Assembly (NCBI RefSeq): GCF_900111445.1
Contig: NZ_FOHE01000007.1
Coordinates: 1 to 64,000 of the forward strand
DNA from: Oceanobacillus limi
GTDB lineage: Bacteria; Bacillota; Bacilli; Bacillales; Amphibacillaceae
Direction: 5' to 3'
Length of the DNA stretch: 64,000 bases
A program made the position numbers and the translations under genes. The notes under the pieces are model-generated. The model did not search any database. It had not been told where the DNA came from and was given only the letters and a program-made list of their open reading frames with translations. Below, in pieces: positions 8,927-17,764 of this stretch. Position 1 is the first letter of the stretch. Every line of letters begins with the position of its first letter.

Positions 8927-9061
8927 ATGTGTATTATCATTTAATAACACAACACCCCACAAATAATAACGAACTCCATCGCACTACCTAACGGATCAAA
9001 CAATACACTAACTGTAAACACTCTGGTACTCATCAAATTCAGACAAGTGCCTGGCACCCAT

Positions 9062-10756
9062 TCATTCATTTACATGAAAGGTTTTTGTGTGACTTGTTAA
9101 TGATTTTGAGATTTCCAGTAACCTTACTCCAAGGGTATGGGTTGATTCCATTTGTTGTACCTGATTTTCACTGCTTGCTAACATCTCTTCTGTACTTGCA
9201 AGTGTTTCCTGAGATATGGATACAAAACTTTCGGTCCCTTGTTCTAATCCAGGCAGAATAGCTTCAAGCTGTTTTAACCCAATTTGCATTTCTTGTAACT
9301 CATTACTCACGTCGGTAATATTTTGCATTAATTGACCAATAGATTCTTTTGATTCATTCGACACTTCTAATGTTGATCTTGTTTTCGTCAACATAATTTC
9401 AAATTCGTTAGCTGCACTGCGTGTCATCGTTTCCATGCTTATTATCGAATCAGTTATTTTAACGGCTGCTTTGGATGATTGCTCGGCTAATTTACCTACT
9501 TCTACAGCTACTACTGCAAACCCTTTTCCAGCATCCCCCGCTCGAGCTGCTTCTATCGTTGCATTTAGTGATAATAGTTTTGTTTGTTCAGCTATTCCAT
9601 GGATGAGACTAGTTAATTCACTAATTGACTTAGAGGTTTCCTGAACCTGATTAACCGTGTGTGTTAAATGGGCAAAATCCTGTTCAAATGTATGAATCGT
9701 ACGGATCAGTTTTGAGGTATTCTTTTCTCCACTACTGGCAGAAACATTCATTTCTTCTGCATTTACGAACACTTCACCCATGCTAGAAATTAATTCCTCT
9801 ATCTTTTGCTTCATTTCTCTAAAACTTTCCACATTATTTTCAGAACTACTTGCCGTTTGTTCTGCACCTTGTTTAACAACATGAATAGCATCAATAACAT
9901 CATGACTAGATTCAAGCGTTCCTCTAGAAGATTGCTGCAATTCTTCACCTGTTGATTCTAATTTCAGTGTAGTTCCTTTTATCTCTTTCAAGATTATTTT
10001 CAAATGCTGAACCATTGCATTGTAACTTTTATTTAAAGAAGTAATCTCCGGAATGGTTGTTTGAATAGCTTCCGAATTCCTTAAATCTCCTTCTCGTACT
10101 TTTCGCATCGTTTCCCTCAGCTCTTTCAAAGGATTTGTTAAGCTCCTGACAAAAAAATAAATAACAACTGTGCATATGAGAATACTTAGCAAAACAATTC
10201 CAACCGTGAAATATGCCATCTGTTTTACTCCACTCATATAGGAAGTAGTAGGTACAAGTAACACATATACACCTTCGATTTCCTCCATCTCTTGAATAGT
10301 TAAGGTGTAATCTTCCCCATTAATGTTTTCGTGAATAATGCCATCCTTTAATTCCATAATTGTGGTTACTAAAGAATCAGAAATCGTTGGCAGTGAAGAC
10401 TTGCTAGTAGAAAACGGGATTACTTCTCGATTACGAATGTAAAAATAATCAGAAGCTATTCCATCTTGATCTAGCTTCTCTTTTTGAGATTTAATATTCA
10501 TGTCAAGTTGTTGCATAAAATATTCTTCATCACTTACATACGTGAATTTTAGATTACTAGCTATGTATCCCATTAATTCTCCTTCACGAAGTAAACGATT
10601 TTCAATGGAATCTATGGTTAACTCTTTGGCTTTCATATAGGATGTGACTCCAACAGCAACAATTGAAACAACTAATAAAAATATAAAGATCACTAACAAC
10701 CTTGTTCGTAAACTAACACGGTGAAACTTACTCTTATCTATTATTTTATGTAGCAA
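9062..10756 (-). CDS. Methyl-accepting chemotaxis protein
   Basis: This is a 564-residue transmembrane chemoreceptor. TM1 is at about 17-38, an extracytoplasmic Cache-type sensing domain covers about 40-175, and TM2 is at about 178-203. A HAMP domain (203-258, [20 protein letters not shown]) and a cytoplasmic signalling coiled coil follow. The hairpin tip is conserved ([20 protein letters not shown], then [18 protein letters not shown]), so it should couple to CheA and CheW. The start is TTG at 10756 after GAGGGG. There is no obvious C-terminal CheR/CheB pentapeptide. No che or flagellar genes are adjacent. The ligand cannot be inferred. Confidence 0.93.
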   Translation of the reverse strand: MLHKIIDKSKFHRVSLRTRLLVIFIFLLVVSIVAVGVTSYMKAKELTIDSIENRLLREGELMGYIASNLKFTYVSDEEYFMQQLDMNIKSQKEKLDQDGIASDYFYIRNREVIPFSTSKSSLPTISDSLVTTIMELKDGIIHENINGEDYTLTIQEMEEIEGVYVLLVPTTSYMSGVKQMAYFTVGIVLLSILICTVVIYFFVRSLTNPLKELRETMRKVREGDLRNSEAIQTTIPEITSLNKSYNAMVQHLKIILKEIKGTTLKLESTGEELQQSSRGTLESSHDVIDAIHVVKQGAEQTASSSENNVESFREMKQKIEELISSMGEVFVNAEEMNVSASSGEKNTSKLIRTIHTFEQDFAHLTHTVNQVQETSKSISELTSLIHGIAEQTKLLSLNATIEAARAGDAGKGFAVVAVEVGKLAEQSSKAAVKITDSIISMETMTRSAANEFEIMLTKTRSTLEVSNESKESIGQLMQNITDVSNELQEMQIGLKQLEAILPGLEQGTESFVSISQETLASTEEMLASSENQVQQMESTHTLGVRLLEISKSLTSHTKTFHVNE

Positions 10757-10851
10757 CCTTTGTCCCCCTCCACTATCCGTATAGGGAAATTATACCAACA
10801 CAATATAAACCAACCGTAAACTGGCTGTGAATAATAATTTACAATGTTAAA

Positions 10852-10898
10852 AAAGGTGCCAGGCACTTGTCAAAGTTTGACAAGTGCCAGGCACCTTT
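10852..10898. terminator. GTGCCAGGCAC hairpin acting as terminator
   Basis: A ~23-bp stem with one central mismatch (5' arm AAAGGTGCCAGGCACTTGTC plus AAA) is followed by a run of seven T. It is another member of the GGTGCCAGGCACC repeat family (see 2468) and lies just beyond the MFS gene stop, with the T-run on the plus strand. Confidence 0.7.
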
Positions 10899-10903
10899 TT
10901 TTG

Positions 10904-12139
10904 TTATTTTATTGATCTAAATACGAGGTAGAAGTATAGGGAGCCGACTAGATATAGGCCTGCAGTGATACTGAAGACGTGTGCATATCCCCAATAGGCT
11001 CCTGAAGCCAGTACAATAGATGTTGATACAGGTCCCATAAAAGCCCAACCAAGCTGGAAGACCATTTGGTTCACTGAGTTGGCTAATCCTTTCATCGAAT
11101 CATCGACTTTTGACATCACTAAGGAGGCTTGAATTGGATTCCCCGCGTTCATTAATGCTTGCCTAAACAAAAATCCAATTGTTGCTAGCCAAAGATTTTG
11201 TGTGTATGCCGTAATCAATAAAAATGGCAATGAAAGAAGCTGTAACGTTACTACCGCTCGGACCTCACCAAGTCTTTTTACAACTAACGGACCAATAAAC
11301 ATCGCAATCGCCGTTGCACCTTGACCTAATGAGATAATAATACCAATAATAGAGTTAGATGCTTCAAATCGATCCGCAAAATATAAATTCAAATAAGGAA
11401 CAACTAACCCGCTACCAAATCCGATCAATAGTTGTGCAAACGCGAATAAAGCAATCACCTTAAAGCCTGTTTTATTTTTTTCGAAAAATGCCTTTAGGTT
11501 AACCTTCTCTTTATTTTCAACAACAACCTTTTGCTTTTCTGTCATTTTCACAATCGGAATAAATGCTAATAGATAAAACATTCCCCCGATAATAAGCGTA
11601 TACCGGATGCTTAGTAGGTCTGAAGTTACAAGCGCGAATAAATCCGTTAATGTCCCACCCAAAATACTTCCGATGACTTGCGCACCTGTCATAATAGCTG
11701 CATGCAAACTAAACAAGTGTACACGTTGCTTTGCTGTTGAATTCTCTGCCAACCACGGAATAGAAGATACTTGTAAAAACGCAACAAATAACCCTGTAGC
11801 AAAACCTGCCGCCAATAAGAAAGATTGAAATTCTACAATACTGCGAAAAATTAACACAGAGCCTGATAGAAGCACCCCAAAGATCATGACTTTTTTCCGT
11901 CCTAAACGATCACTTAAAATTCCTGCAGGTACAAGAATAATAGCTGTTGCTAGTGCTTGTAAGGAAATAACCTGACCGTTAACATCCTGACTCATTCCTA
12001 ATTCACGAATATAAAAATTATATATAACCATAAACATTCCCAACCCAATTTGGGAAAAGAGATTTGCTAAAATCGCGAGTTTAATATTTTTATTATAAGT
12101 CTTAAACTGATCCGACCATTCTTTGAAGAATAGACTCAT
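10904..12139 (-). CDS. MFS transporter
   Basis: This encodes 411 residues with about twelve membrane helices in two six-helix halves, separated by a basic cytoplasmic loop near residue 205 (KMTEKQKVVVENKEKVNLKA). The motif A signature GILSDRLGRKKVM lies after helix 2 (about 77-89). It is probably a drug or metabolite exporter by overall shape; no substrate-specific motif is recognisable. It starts at ATG 12139 after GGCGG. It is a single gene, convergent with the GTGCCAGGCAC hairpin and divergent from the YebC-family gene. Confidence 0.88.
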   Translation of the reverse strand: MSLFFKEWSDQFKTYNKNIKLAILANLFSQIGLGMFMVIYNFYIRELGMSQDVNGQVISLQALATAIILVPAGILSDRLGRKKVMIFGVLLSGSVLIFRSIVEFQSFLLAAGFATGLFVAFLQVSSIPWLAENSTAKQRVHLFSLHAAIMTGAQVIGSILGGTLTDLFALVTSDLLSIRYTLIIGGMFYLLAFIPIVKMTEKQKVVVENKEKVNLKAFFEKNKTGFKVIALFAFAQLLIGFGSGLVVPYLNLYFADRFEASNSIIGIIISLGQGATAIAMFIGPLVVKRLGEVRAVVTLQLLSLPFLLITAYTQNLWLATIGFLFRQALMNAGNPIQASLVMSKVDDSMKGLANSVNQMVFQLGWAFMGPVSTSIVLASGAYWGYAHVFSITAGLYLVGSLYFYLVFRSIK

Positions 12140-12360
12140 CGTTGATCGCCGCCTTTAATATTTCGTGCCCCTAAGTATCTTATTCCTATTTCACCAAAAA
12201 GTAAATAGAAAAGTTCTCCCATTTTAATAGGTTTTTTTCATCTATTACAATAGTAATTTCTACTAACTTAAAAATATTCAAGTTTTGATGTATACTTAAT
12301 AATGGAATACAACAAGTAGCACATACTTGCTTACACATATTCAGAAAGAGAGTGTTATTT

Positions 12361-13077
12361 ATGGGTCGTAAATGGAACAATATTAAAGAAAAGAAAGCGG
12401 CAAAGGATAAAAATACGAGCCGTATTTATGCTAAATTCGGTCGTGAAATTTATGTAGCTGCAAAACAAGGAGAACCTGATCCAGAAGCTAATCAAGCATT
12501 GAAAATTGTCCTGGAGCGTGCGAAAACATATAATGTTCCTAAGTCAATTATTGATCGTGCGATTGATAAGGCAAAAGGTGGAGATGAGGAGAATTTTGAT
12601 GAGCTCCGCTATGAAGGCTTCGGTCCAAATGGATCCATGCTAATTGTTGATACGCTTACGAACAATGTAAATCGTACCGCAGCGGATGTTCGTGCTACCT
12701 TTGGAAAAAATGGTGGAAACATGGGAGTAAATGGTTCCGTTGCATATATGTTTGATGCAACAGCAGTGTTTGGAATTGAAGGAAAATCAGAAGATGAAAT
12801 TCTTGAAATATTAATGGAATCTGATGTTGATGCGCGTGATATTTCCCAAGAGGAAGAAGTTGTTATAGTCTACGCAGAGCCTGATCAATTCCACGCCGTA
12901 CAAGAAGCTTTTAAAAATGCTGGAATTACAGAATTTACAGTTGCTGAGCTAACCATGATTGCCCAAAATGATGTAACCCTTTCCGCGGATGACCAAGAGC
13001 AATTTGAAAAACTAGTAGATGCCTTAGAAGATTTAGAGGATGTACAGCAAGTTTACCATAATGTTGATTTAGGATAG
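12361..13077 (+). CDS. YebC/PmpR family regulator (YeeN type)
   Basis: This encodes 238 residues, the family's usual length. It begins [20 protein letters not shown], with the conserved [19 protein letters not shown] and [15 protein letters not shown] segments. It matches the YeeN branch ([12 protein letters not shown]) and not the canonical GHSKW branch. Family members act as DNA-binding regulators or, in some cases, as ribosome-associated factors relieving stalling at proline runs; which applies here is open. ATG 12361 is used with the site GAGAG. It has its own promoter region, divergent from the MFS gene. Confidence 0.93.
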   Translation: MGRKWNNIKEKKAAKDKNTSRIYAKFGREIYVAAKQGEPDPEANQALKIVLERAKTYNVPKSIIDRAIDKAKGGDEENFDELRYEGFGPNGSMLIVDTLTNNVNRTAADVRATFGKNGGNMGVNGSVAYMFDATAVFGIEGKSEDEILEILMESDVDARDISQEEEVVIVYAEPDQFHAVQEAFKNAGITEFTVAELTMIAQNDVTLSADDQEQFEKLVDALEDLEDVQQVYHNVDLG

Positions 13078-13080
13078 AGC

Positions 13081-13146
13081 AAAGGCGCAAGCATCTGTGT
13101 ACGAACTGGAACTGCGATTACTAGTTCCACCGAAAACCTTTTGCGC
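13081..13146. repeat. GC-rich nested palindrome
   Basis: An outer stem GGCGCAA / TTTGCGCC encloses an inner stem GGAACT / AGTTCC. There is no T-run. It follows the yebC-type stop within a few bases and is more GC-rich than its surroundings. It looks like a dispersed structured repeat or a small structured RNA. Confidence 0.45.
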
Positions 13147-13205
13147 CGCGCTCATCCATAATGGGTGAATCGATTTACTAATCTTATTTATCCTATCTAG
13201 AAACG

Positions 13206-13242
13206 AAAGCAGACCATTCATCAAATGAAGGTCTGCTTTTTT
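13206..13242. terminator. Terminator between convergent genes
   Basis: AAAGCAGACC pairs with GGTCTGCTTT and is followed by T-rich DNA. It separates the yebC-type gene from the TraB-family gene. Confidence 0.8.
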
Positions 13243-13248
13243 CATATA

Positions 13249-14421
13249 TTAGCCTAATAAATTTTGTATAAATAGTCGGACAACATCAGCACCGCCAATA
13301 AACGTCCCTAATGAACTACCAATATTGGCGAAGACAACAACAAGTAGAATTCGCGTTACTTTATTTCGCCAAAATCCTTTTACAGTAAAAGCATCTTCGG
13401 TTAGATTCTCAAAGTCCCTTACATTCGGTTTCATTATGTATGCTTGTACAAATCCAGCAAACCATCCTGCTGCTAATAATGGATTGAGAGAGGATATCGG
13501 TGCAATGATCAACGCTGTTAGAATAGCCAGTGGATGGCCTAAAGCTATCGCAGTACCTATTGCCGATAATCCCCCATTCCAAATCAACCAACTAAGGGCT
13601 TGTTGCATTCCCACCGATGGATTCGATAAAAAGGTGTACAAAATAATTCCTAAAATAATAAATGGAATGGACCAAGCGATTATTTTAGGCTTTTTGGATT
13701 TGGGTGGTAGTTGTGTCAGTTTCTTTAGATCATGGTCTCGTTTTATTTCTTCTTTAATTCCTGGAACATGGGCAGCTCCTAAAACAGCAACAACTTTCTT
13801 ACCAGGCGCTTCTTTAATTTTCTGCGCCAAATACTGATCTCGCTCATCAATTAATGGCTTTTTTAATTTCGGAAATACTTCGGTAAATTCATGAAGCATG
13901 GAATCAATCATGTCTTGGGACTTCATCTTTTCCAATTCTTCTTCTGAAATTGTTTCTTTTGTAAAAATACTTCCCACTACCTGTGTAAGTAGCATGGCTT
14001 TTCCTTTTAGTCCAATTCCTCTCCAAATACGAGAAAATGTTACTTGAATATTTCGATCCGCCAAAACAAGCTCTGCATCAGCTTCTTTCGCAGACTCAAT
14101 TCCTTGAATCATTTCTTGCCCAGGGCTAATTCCGAACTGCTTTGCCATTCTTTTCTGAAAGGATGATATGGCTAAATTCATTAATAACAAGGTAGCTTTT
14201 TTCTCCTTGATCACCTTAAATATATCCGTATCCTGCCATTTACTTCCTTCAGTTACGGATTTATACCGTTGCTCATCCAATTCTACACAGACCGAATCAG
14301 GGTTTTCTGTTTCAATAACTTCCTTGACTTGCTCGGCACTATTTTTCGAAACATGGGCAGTTCCAATCAAGATTAGTTCTTTACCATTTATCTCTAGTCT
14401 CGTTATATTTTCCTCCGACAT
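13249..14421 (-). CDS. TraB/PrgY family membrane protein
   Basis: This encodes 390 residues. The N-terminal ~235 residues are a TraB domain with the paired motifs GTAHVSKNSAEQV (about 20-32) and GAAHVPGI (about 214-221), plus VCVELDEQRYKSV and DRNIQVTFSRIWRG. This fold is related to erythromycin-esterase/ChaN-type hydrolases. Three to four membrane helices follow (about 250-385). The enterococcal homologue PrgY reduces pheromone activity, but most chromosomal members have no known role. Start ATG 14421. It is the last gene of a minus-strand stretch and convergent with the yebC-type gene. Confidence 0.9.
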   Translation of the reverse strand: MSEENITRLEINGKELILIGTAHVSKNSAEQVKEVIETENPDSVCVELDEQRYKSVTEGSKWQDTDIFKVIKEKKATLLLMNLAISSFQKRMAKQFGISPGQEMIQGIESAKEADAELVLADRNIQVTFSRIWRGIGLKGKAMLLTQVVGSIFTKETISEEELEKMKSQDMIDSMLHEFTEVFPKLKKPLIDERDQYLAQKIKEAPGKKVVAVLGAAHVPGIKEEIKRDHDLKKLTQLPPKSKKPKIIAWSIPFIILGIILYTFLSNPSVGMQQALSWLIWNGGLSAIGTAIALGHPLAILTALIIAPISSLNPLLAAGWFAGFVQAYIMKPNVRDFENLTEDAFTVKGFWRNKVTRILLVVVFANIGSSLGTFIGGADVVRLFIQNLLG

Positions 14422-14530
14422 AAACTACCTTCCTTTATATGAACATAACTGCAATTCTTTACATAGAACCGTACTCTATTACCATAATATACTAGAACGA
14501 AATAAAATGGAATGATTGGAAACCTTTTTA

Positions 14531-14941
14531 TTACCCTTCCGCAATCTGTAAGTGGTTCATGCGAAACTTAATAAATTGCCTTTCTCGTGTTTCCCTTGGT
14601 AAGAACTGGCGAATATCATCAACGTGATAACCAACCTGTAGTCGTTTTTCGTCCATCATGATTGGACTTCTAAGCAACCTTGGATGGTCATGAATGAAAG
14701 CTAGTAGTTTTTGTAAAGGCAATGCATCAATGTCTAGGTCTAAATCTTTATATGTTTTTGATCTGGTTGAAATGATTTCTTCGGTTCCTTCAATCGTCAT
14801 GCGAAGGATTGCCTGTAGTTCATGTACCGTTAATGGTTCTTTAATAATGTTTCTTTCCACAAAATCAATCTCGTGTTTCGTAAACCATTCTTTTGCTTTT
14901 CTAGTTGATGAACATGCTGCTCCAAAAATCATTACAGTCAT
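14531..14941 (-). CDS. Spx/MgsR-family paralogue lacking the CXXC switch
   Basis: This 136-residue ArsC/Spx-family protein has the Spx core intact: RKAKEWFTKHEIDFVERNI, ILRMTIEGTEEIISTRSKTY, and the C-terminal RSPIMMDEKRLQVGYHVDDI. Spx proteins bind the RNA polymerase alpha C-terminal domain and redirect transcription under thiol stress. Here the redox site reads C10-S-S-T13 where Spx has C10-X-X-C13, so the disulfide switch cannot form. The start is ATG 14941. It could be a constitutively active or redox-insensitive Spx variant. Family confidence is high; regulation is inference. Confidence 0.88.
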   Translation of the reverse strand: MTVMIFGAACSSTRKAKEWFTKHEIDFVERNIIKEPLTVHELQAILRMTIEGTEEIISTRSKTYKDLDLDIDALPLQKLLAFIHDHPRLLRSPIMMDEKRLQVGYHVDDIRQFLPRETRERQFIKFRMNHLQIAEG

Positions 14942-14998
14942 TTTACATTCTCCATTCTATCTATAGATTTGCCCTTTTCATCAAATTCGGTATCTCCC

Positions 14999-15289
14999 TT
15001 ATCGCCTTTTTATAAACTCTTTACACCGCTCCACAAAGTTGTCTGGTGATGATTTAACCGTATAGGAAAAGACACCTCTTTTTGTGTGTAAATATAGAAG
15101 TCCACCTTCTTGACCTAGCTTTCTATAGGAAACATCCATTATTTCTTGTATAGAAAACTCACGATGCTTCGAAATTATCCGGTCATTGTATAAATAAAGG
15201 GTTCGTTCATGTTCAATGTCAATCTGATCCACACTACTTATCCTTCGTTCCATCTTGTAGTAGGTTTGCTCAGCTATAATCTCTTGCAT
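14999..15289 (-). CDS. Hypothetical PH-like domain protein, 96 aa
   Basis: This encodes 96 residues, mostly beta strands followed by a C-terminal helix. That pattern (RTLYLYNDRIISKHREFSIQ, then LLYLHTKRGVFSYTV, then FVERCKEFIKRR) is typical of small PH-like or bPH domains. No signal peptide or membrane helix. It starts at ATG 15289 and lies 21 bases downstream of the YwnF gene on the same strand, so they are probably co-transcribed. I do not recognise a named family; the fold suggestion is from pattern only. Confidence 0.65.
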   Translation of the reverse strand: MQEIIAEQTYYKMERRISSVDQIDIEHERTLYLYNDRIISKHREFSIQEIMDVSYRKLGQEGGLLYLHTKRGVFSYTVKSSPDNFVERCKEFIKRR

Positions 15290-15310
15290 CGAAGACCTCC
15301 CAATCCCAAT

Positions 15311-15784
15311 CTAGTTCTTGTTTCCAAACCATTGCTCTCTGTAAATTTGGTCCTCTTCTTTTAAAAACTTTATAAAATGTTCAACTGATCGTAATGGCTG
15401 TGTTCGTACACGAGCAATATAATCCTCTTTCCGATCATCTGGTACAATATCACTTTTGTTCATTCGCTTAATAATATAGTCACTACTTTTCTTCTGGATT
15501 TCCTTCCGCTGTAGCTTGGCTTCTTTCGATAATGCCATACCAAACGCCCCAAGAACTGCATAGAAGATAAGAACTGCTAGGACGCGTTCTTCGCTTGGAA
15601 CGAAAAACAAGAGAAAAAACAAATTTATTACGGAAAAGGTGATTAATGGGAATGACCAAAATGCATACTTTGAAACCTTTTTCATAAAAGGGGATAATGT
15701 TTCTTCTAACTTTTCAACTTCTTTCCTAACAACAGCCGGCATATCTGTCATGGATAAATTCACTTTACTACCTTCTTTCTTCAC
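15311..15784 (-). CDS. ywnF: YwnF/DUF5392 family membrane protein
   Basis: This encodes 157 residues with two central membrane helices (about 40-60 and 66-85) between charged cytoplasmic ends. The segment VEKLEETLSPFMKKVSKYAF, followed by a short membrane hairpin and a basic tail with TQPLRSVEHFIKFLKEEDQI, resembles B. subtilis YwnF. The function is unknown. It starts at ATG 15784 and lies 22 bases below the alarmone synthetase stop, followed by the PH-like gene. The three may form one transcript. Confidence 0.75.
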   Translation of the reverse strand: MKKEGSKVNLSMTDMPAVVRKEVEKLEETLSPFMKKVSKYAFWSFPLITFSVINLFFLLFFVPSEERVLAVLIFYAVLGAFGMALSKEAKLQRKEIQKKSSDYIIKRMNKSDIVPDDRKEDYIARVRTQPLRSVEHFIKFLKEEDQIYREQWFGNKN

Positions 15785-15806
15785 TTTTTATTAAGATATT
15801 TCTCGA

Positions 15807-16541
15807 TTACCCTTTTGACAGTGCAAAGAATTCAAGAGGAAGACGAAACTTCTCGTTATGAATATCCAATTCTTGTAAATCTTCCTCACTAGATATTTCC
15901 TTGTATTGATTCACTTCTTTATGAATCGACTCCATTTTTTCATCTAAATTTTTTGCTGTTTCCGCTGCATCTTTTAGTTCCTGTAACATTGTAGCAGGTA
16001 CTTCTTTATCGTATTTATAATAAATTTTATGCTCTAAACTCGCCCAAAAATCCATCGCAATCGTTCGGATTTGAATCTCTACATAAATATTTTCTTCTCG
16101 ATCGGACATAAATATCGGAATCTGAATGATCAAATGGAGACTTCGGTAACCATTTGGTTTTGGATTTTTTATATAATCCTTGCATTCAATTACAGTAATA
16201 TCTTTTTGTTTCTGAATCATTTTACTAAGTTCATAGATATCGGAAATAAATGAACACGTCACTCGCACTCCAGCAATATCACGAATGTTCTCTTTGATCG
16301 CAGTCAAATTAAGATCTAGTCCCTTATGATGTACCTTTCTCAGAATACTCTCCGGTGATTTAACCCGCGATTTTACATGTTCTATCGGATTATAATCGTG
16401 TATATATTGAAACTCTTGTTTTAGGATATCTAACTTTGTATTTACTTCTTGTAAAGCAAATTTATACGAGACCATAAATCGGATTAAGTCTGTTTTCAAT
16501 GCTTTCATTTGCTGCATATCACTTTTTTGTTTGACTTCCAT
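15807..16541 (-). CDS. ywaC: Small alarmone synthetase, (p)ppGpp, RelP/YwaC type
   Basis: This encodes 244 residues. A single-domain synthetase transfers pyrophosphate from ATP to GDP or GTP. The synthetase core is clear: NPIEHVKSRVKSPESILRK (about 55-73), IRDIAGVRVTCSFISDIY, PKPNGYRSLHLIIQIP and VEIQIRTIAMDFWASLEHKI. There is no HD hydrolase, TGS or ACT domain, so it is a small alarmone synthetase and not Rel. The sequence fits the YwaC (SAS2/RelP) branch, usually induced by cell-wall stress. I start at ATG 16541; the longer frame to 16589 overlaps yugP and lacks a better site. Confidence 0.93.
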   Translation of the reverse strand: MEVKQKSDMQQMKALKTDLIRFMVSYKFALQEVNTKLDILKQEFQYIHDYNPIEHVKSRVKSPESILRKVHHKGLDLNLTAIKENIRDIAGVRVTCSFISDIYELSKMIQKQKDITVIECKDYIKNPKPNGYRSLHLIIQIPIFMSDREENIYVEIQIRTIAMDFWASLEHKIYYKYDKEVPATMLQELKDAAETAKNLDEKMESIHKEVNQYKEISSEEDLQELDIHNEKFRLPLEFFALSKG

Positions 16542-16572
16542 GATGTCATATCCCCTTTTTTTAACAGACAGG

Positions 16573-17253
16573 TTATCGTCTATTAGCAAAAATCATAATG
16601 AATTTTAATAATTGTAGAACGGCAATTAAGGTGCTAGCTAAATAAGTTAATGCAGCTGCATTTAATACCTTTCCTACTCCTCTTTCTTCACGATTCGTGA
16701 TCATCCCAAGTTCAAGTAGTTTGGTTTTGGCTCTACTGCTGGCATTGTACTCTACTGGAAGAGTTACAAGCTGAAAAAGAACAGCCCCAGCAAATAACAC
16801 AATACCAATACCAATTAAGTTTCCTAGGTCAAGTAAAAATCCTCCAATTAATAGAAATGGTGCAAATTGCGAACCAATATTAGCAATCGGAAAGATTCGA
16901 TGACGGAGTACTAACATCGAGTATTGGTTAGCATGCTGGATCGCGTGACCGACCTCATGCGCTGCTACAGCTAATGATGAGATCGAATTACTTCGATATA
17001 CTGGTTCCGATAAACGAACAGTTTTAGCAGAAGGGTCATAATGATCAGAAAGTGCCCCACGACGAGATAACTCTATTTTAACGTCGGTTAACCCTTCACT
17101 ATCTAATATTTTACGAGCTACTTCTAGCCCAGTCATTCTCGATGACGCTTGAACCTTTGCACCTTGCTGAAAACTCCCTTTAACTTTCGATTGGGCCCAC
17201 ATGGCCAATATAAAAGCTAGAATGATTAAAAAATCCAATGGATGAAAGAACAT
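16573..17253 (-). CDS. yugP: YugP-type membrane zinc metallopeptidase
   Basis: This encodes 226 residues with an N-terminal membrane helix (1-22) and further helices near 128-150, 150-175 and 195-220. The zinc-protease motif AAHEVGHAIQHANQY carries HEXXH at about 113-117. Conserved LPVEYNASSRA and EERGVGKVLNAAALTYLA follow. The family (DUF2265, B. subtilis YugP) is a membrane-embedded metallopeptidase with no known substrate. Start ATG 17253. Its stop lies 31 bases before the alarmone synthetase start, so the two are probably one operon. Confidence 0.93.
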   Translation of the reverse strand: MFFHPLDFLIILAFILAMWAQSKVKGSFQQGAKVQASSRMTGLEVARKILDSEGLTDVKIELSRRGALSDHYDPSAKTVRLSEPVYRSNSISSLAVAAHEVGHAIQHANQYSMLVLRHRIFPIANIGSQFAPFLLIGGFLLDLGNLIGIGIVLFAGAVLFQLVTLPVEYNASSRAKTKLLELGMITNREERGVGKVLNAAALTYLASTLIAVLQLLKFIMIFANRR

Positions 17254-17330
17254 CTCGTACTCCTCCTATAATTAAACAAAGACAATCGTTAAGATTAACT
17301 TTTACAAGTATTGCCTATCTATATAGCAAT

Positions 17331-17435
17331 TCATTCATCAACTTTTTTCGGTTTATTGCATAATGTTGCATTAATTCCTTTTGCTTGTAATTCATCAATT
17401 AATCGAACGATTACTTTCTTATACGTTGTATCCAT
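17331..17435 (-). CDS. Small protein, 34 aa
   Basis: A short ORF reads MDTTYKKVIVRLIDELQAKG then INATLCNKPKKVDE. A GAGGTG ribosome binding site lies upstream of the ATG at 17435, and the codon pattern is coding-like. It is amphipathic, with one cysteine. It sits alone between yugP (17253) and the histidine-kinase terminator. I do not recognise the family. It may be a small regulatory peptide; this rests only on the site and on composition. Confidence 0.45.
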   Translation of the reverse strand: MDTTYKKVIVRLIDELQAKGINATLCNKPKKVDE

Positions 17436-17696
17436 CAATTTGGTTGCACCTCATTTCAGAGATTCCCTAATTCAATAAAAACACGCATTGAATATCGAGT
17501 ATCTAAAGTATATAAAATGAATATGAACTGAATATGAATTATCTTCGGTAAACCATGGTTTTACAAGTGGAAAATCTGCTATAAGGTGACTCGTTCTAAA
17601 GTTTCCATGAAAAGGTATAAGAGGTGAAGTTTGCCGATGGGCTATCCAAACAATCCACAATGGCGGTCAAAGCACCAGGCGCACACATTAACAAAA

Positions 17697-17730
17697 AAAA
17701 CCAAACTTATGATAAGTTTGGCTTTCTTTT
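17697..17730. terminator. Terminator after the two-component system
   Basis: AACCAAACTTAT pairs with ATAAGTTTGGCTT around one base, with A- and T-runs on both sides. It lies 35 bases beyond the histidine kinase stop. The rest of 17436-17764 shows only a doubtful short ORF (see rejected items). Confidence 0.75.
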
Positions 17731-17764
17731 GACTAGAACACGTTGGAGCCCAGAGTCAATAATC

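Noticed and set aside
13325-13837. 170-codon open frame opposite the TraB-family gene
   Set aside because: Antisense shadow of a well-supported gene with conserved motifs; no start signal.
17638-17731. Short ORF starting MGYPNNPQWRSKHQ
   Set aside because: It runs through the terminator hairpin and ends in hydrophobic residues encoded by the hairpin arms. The early part looks coding, but the unit as a whole does not.
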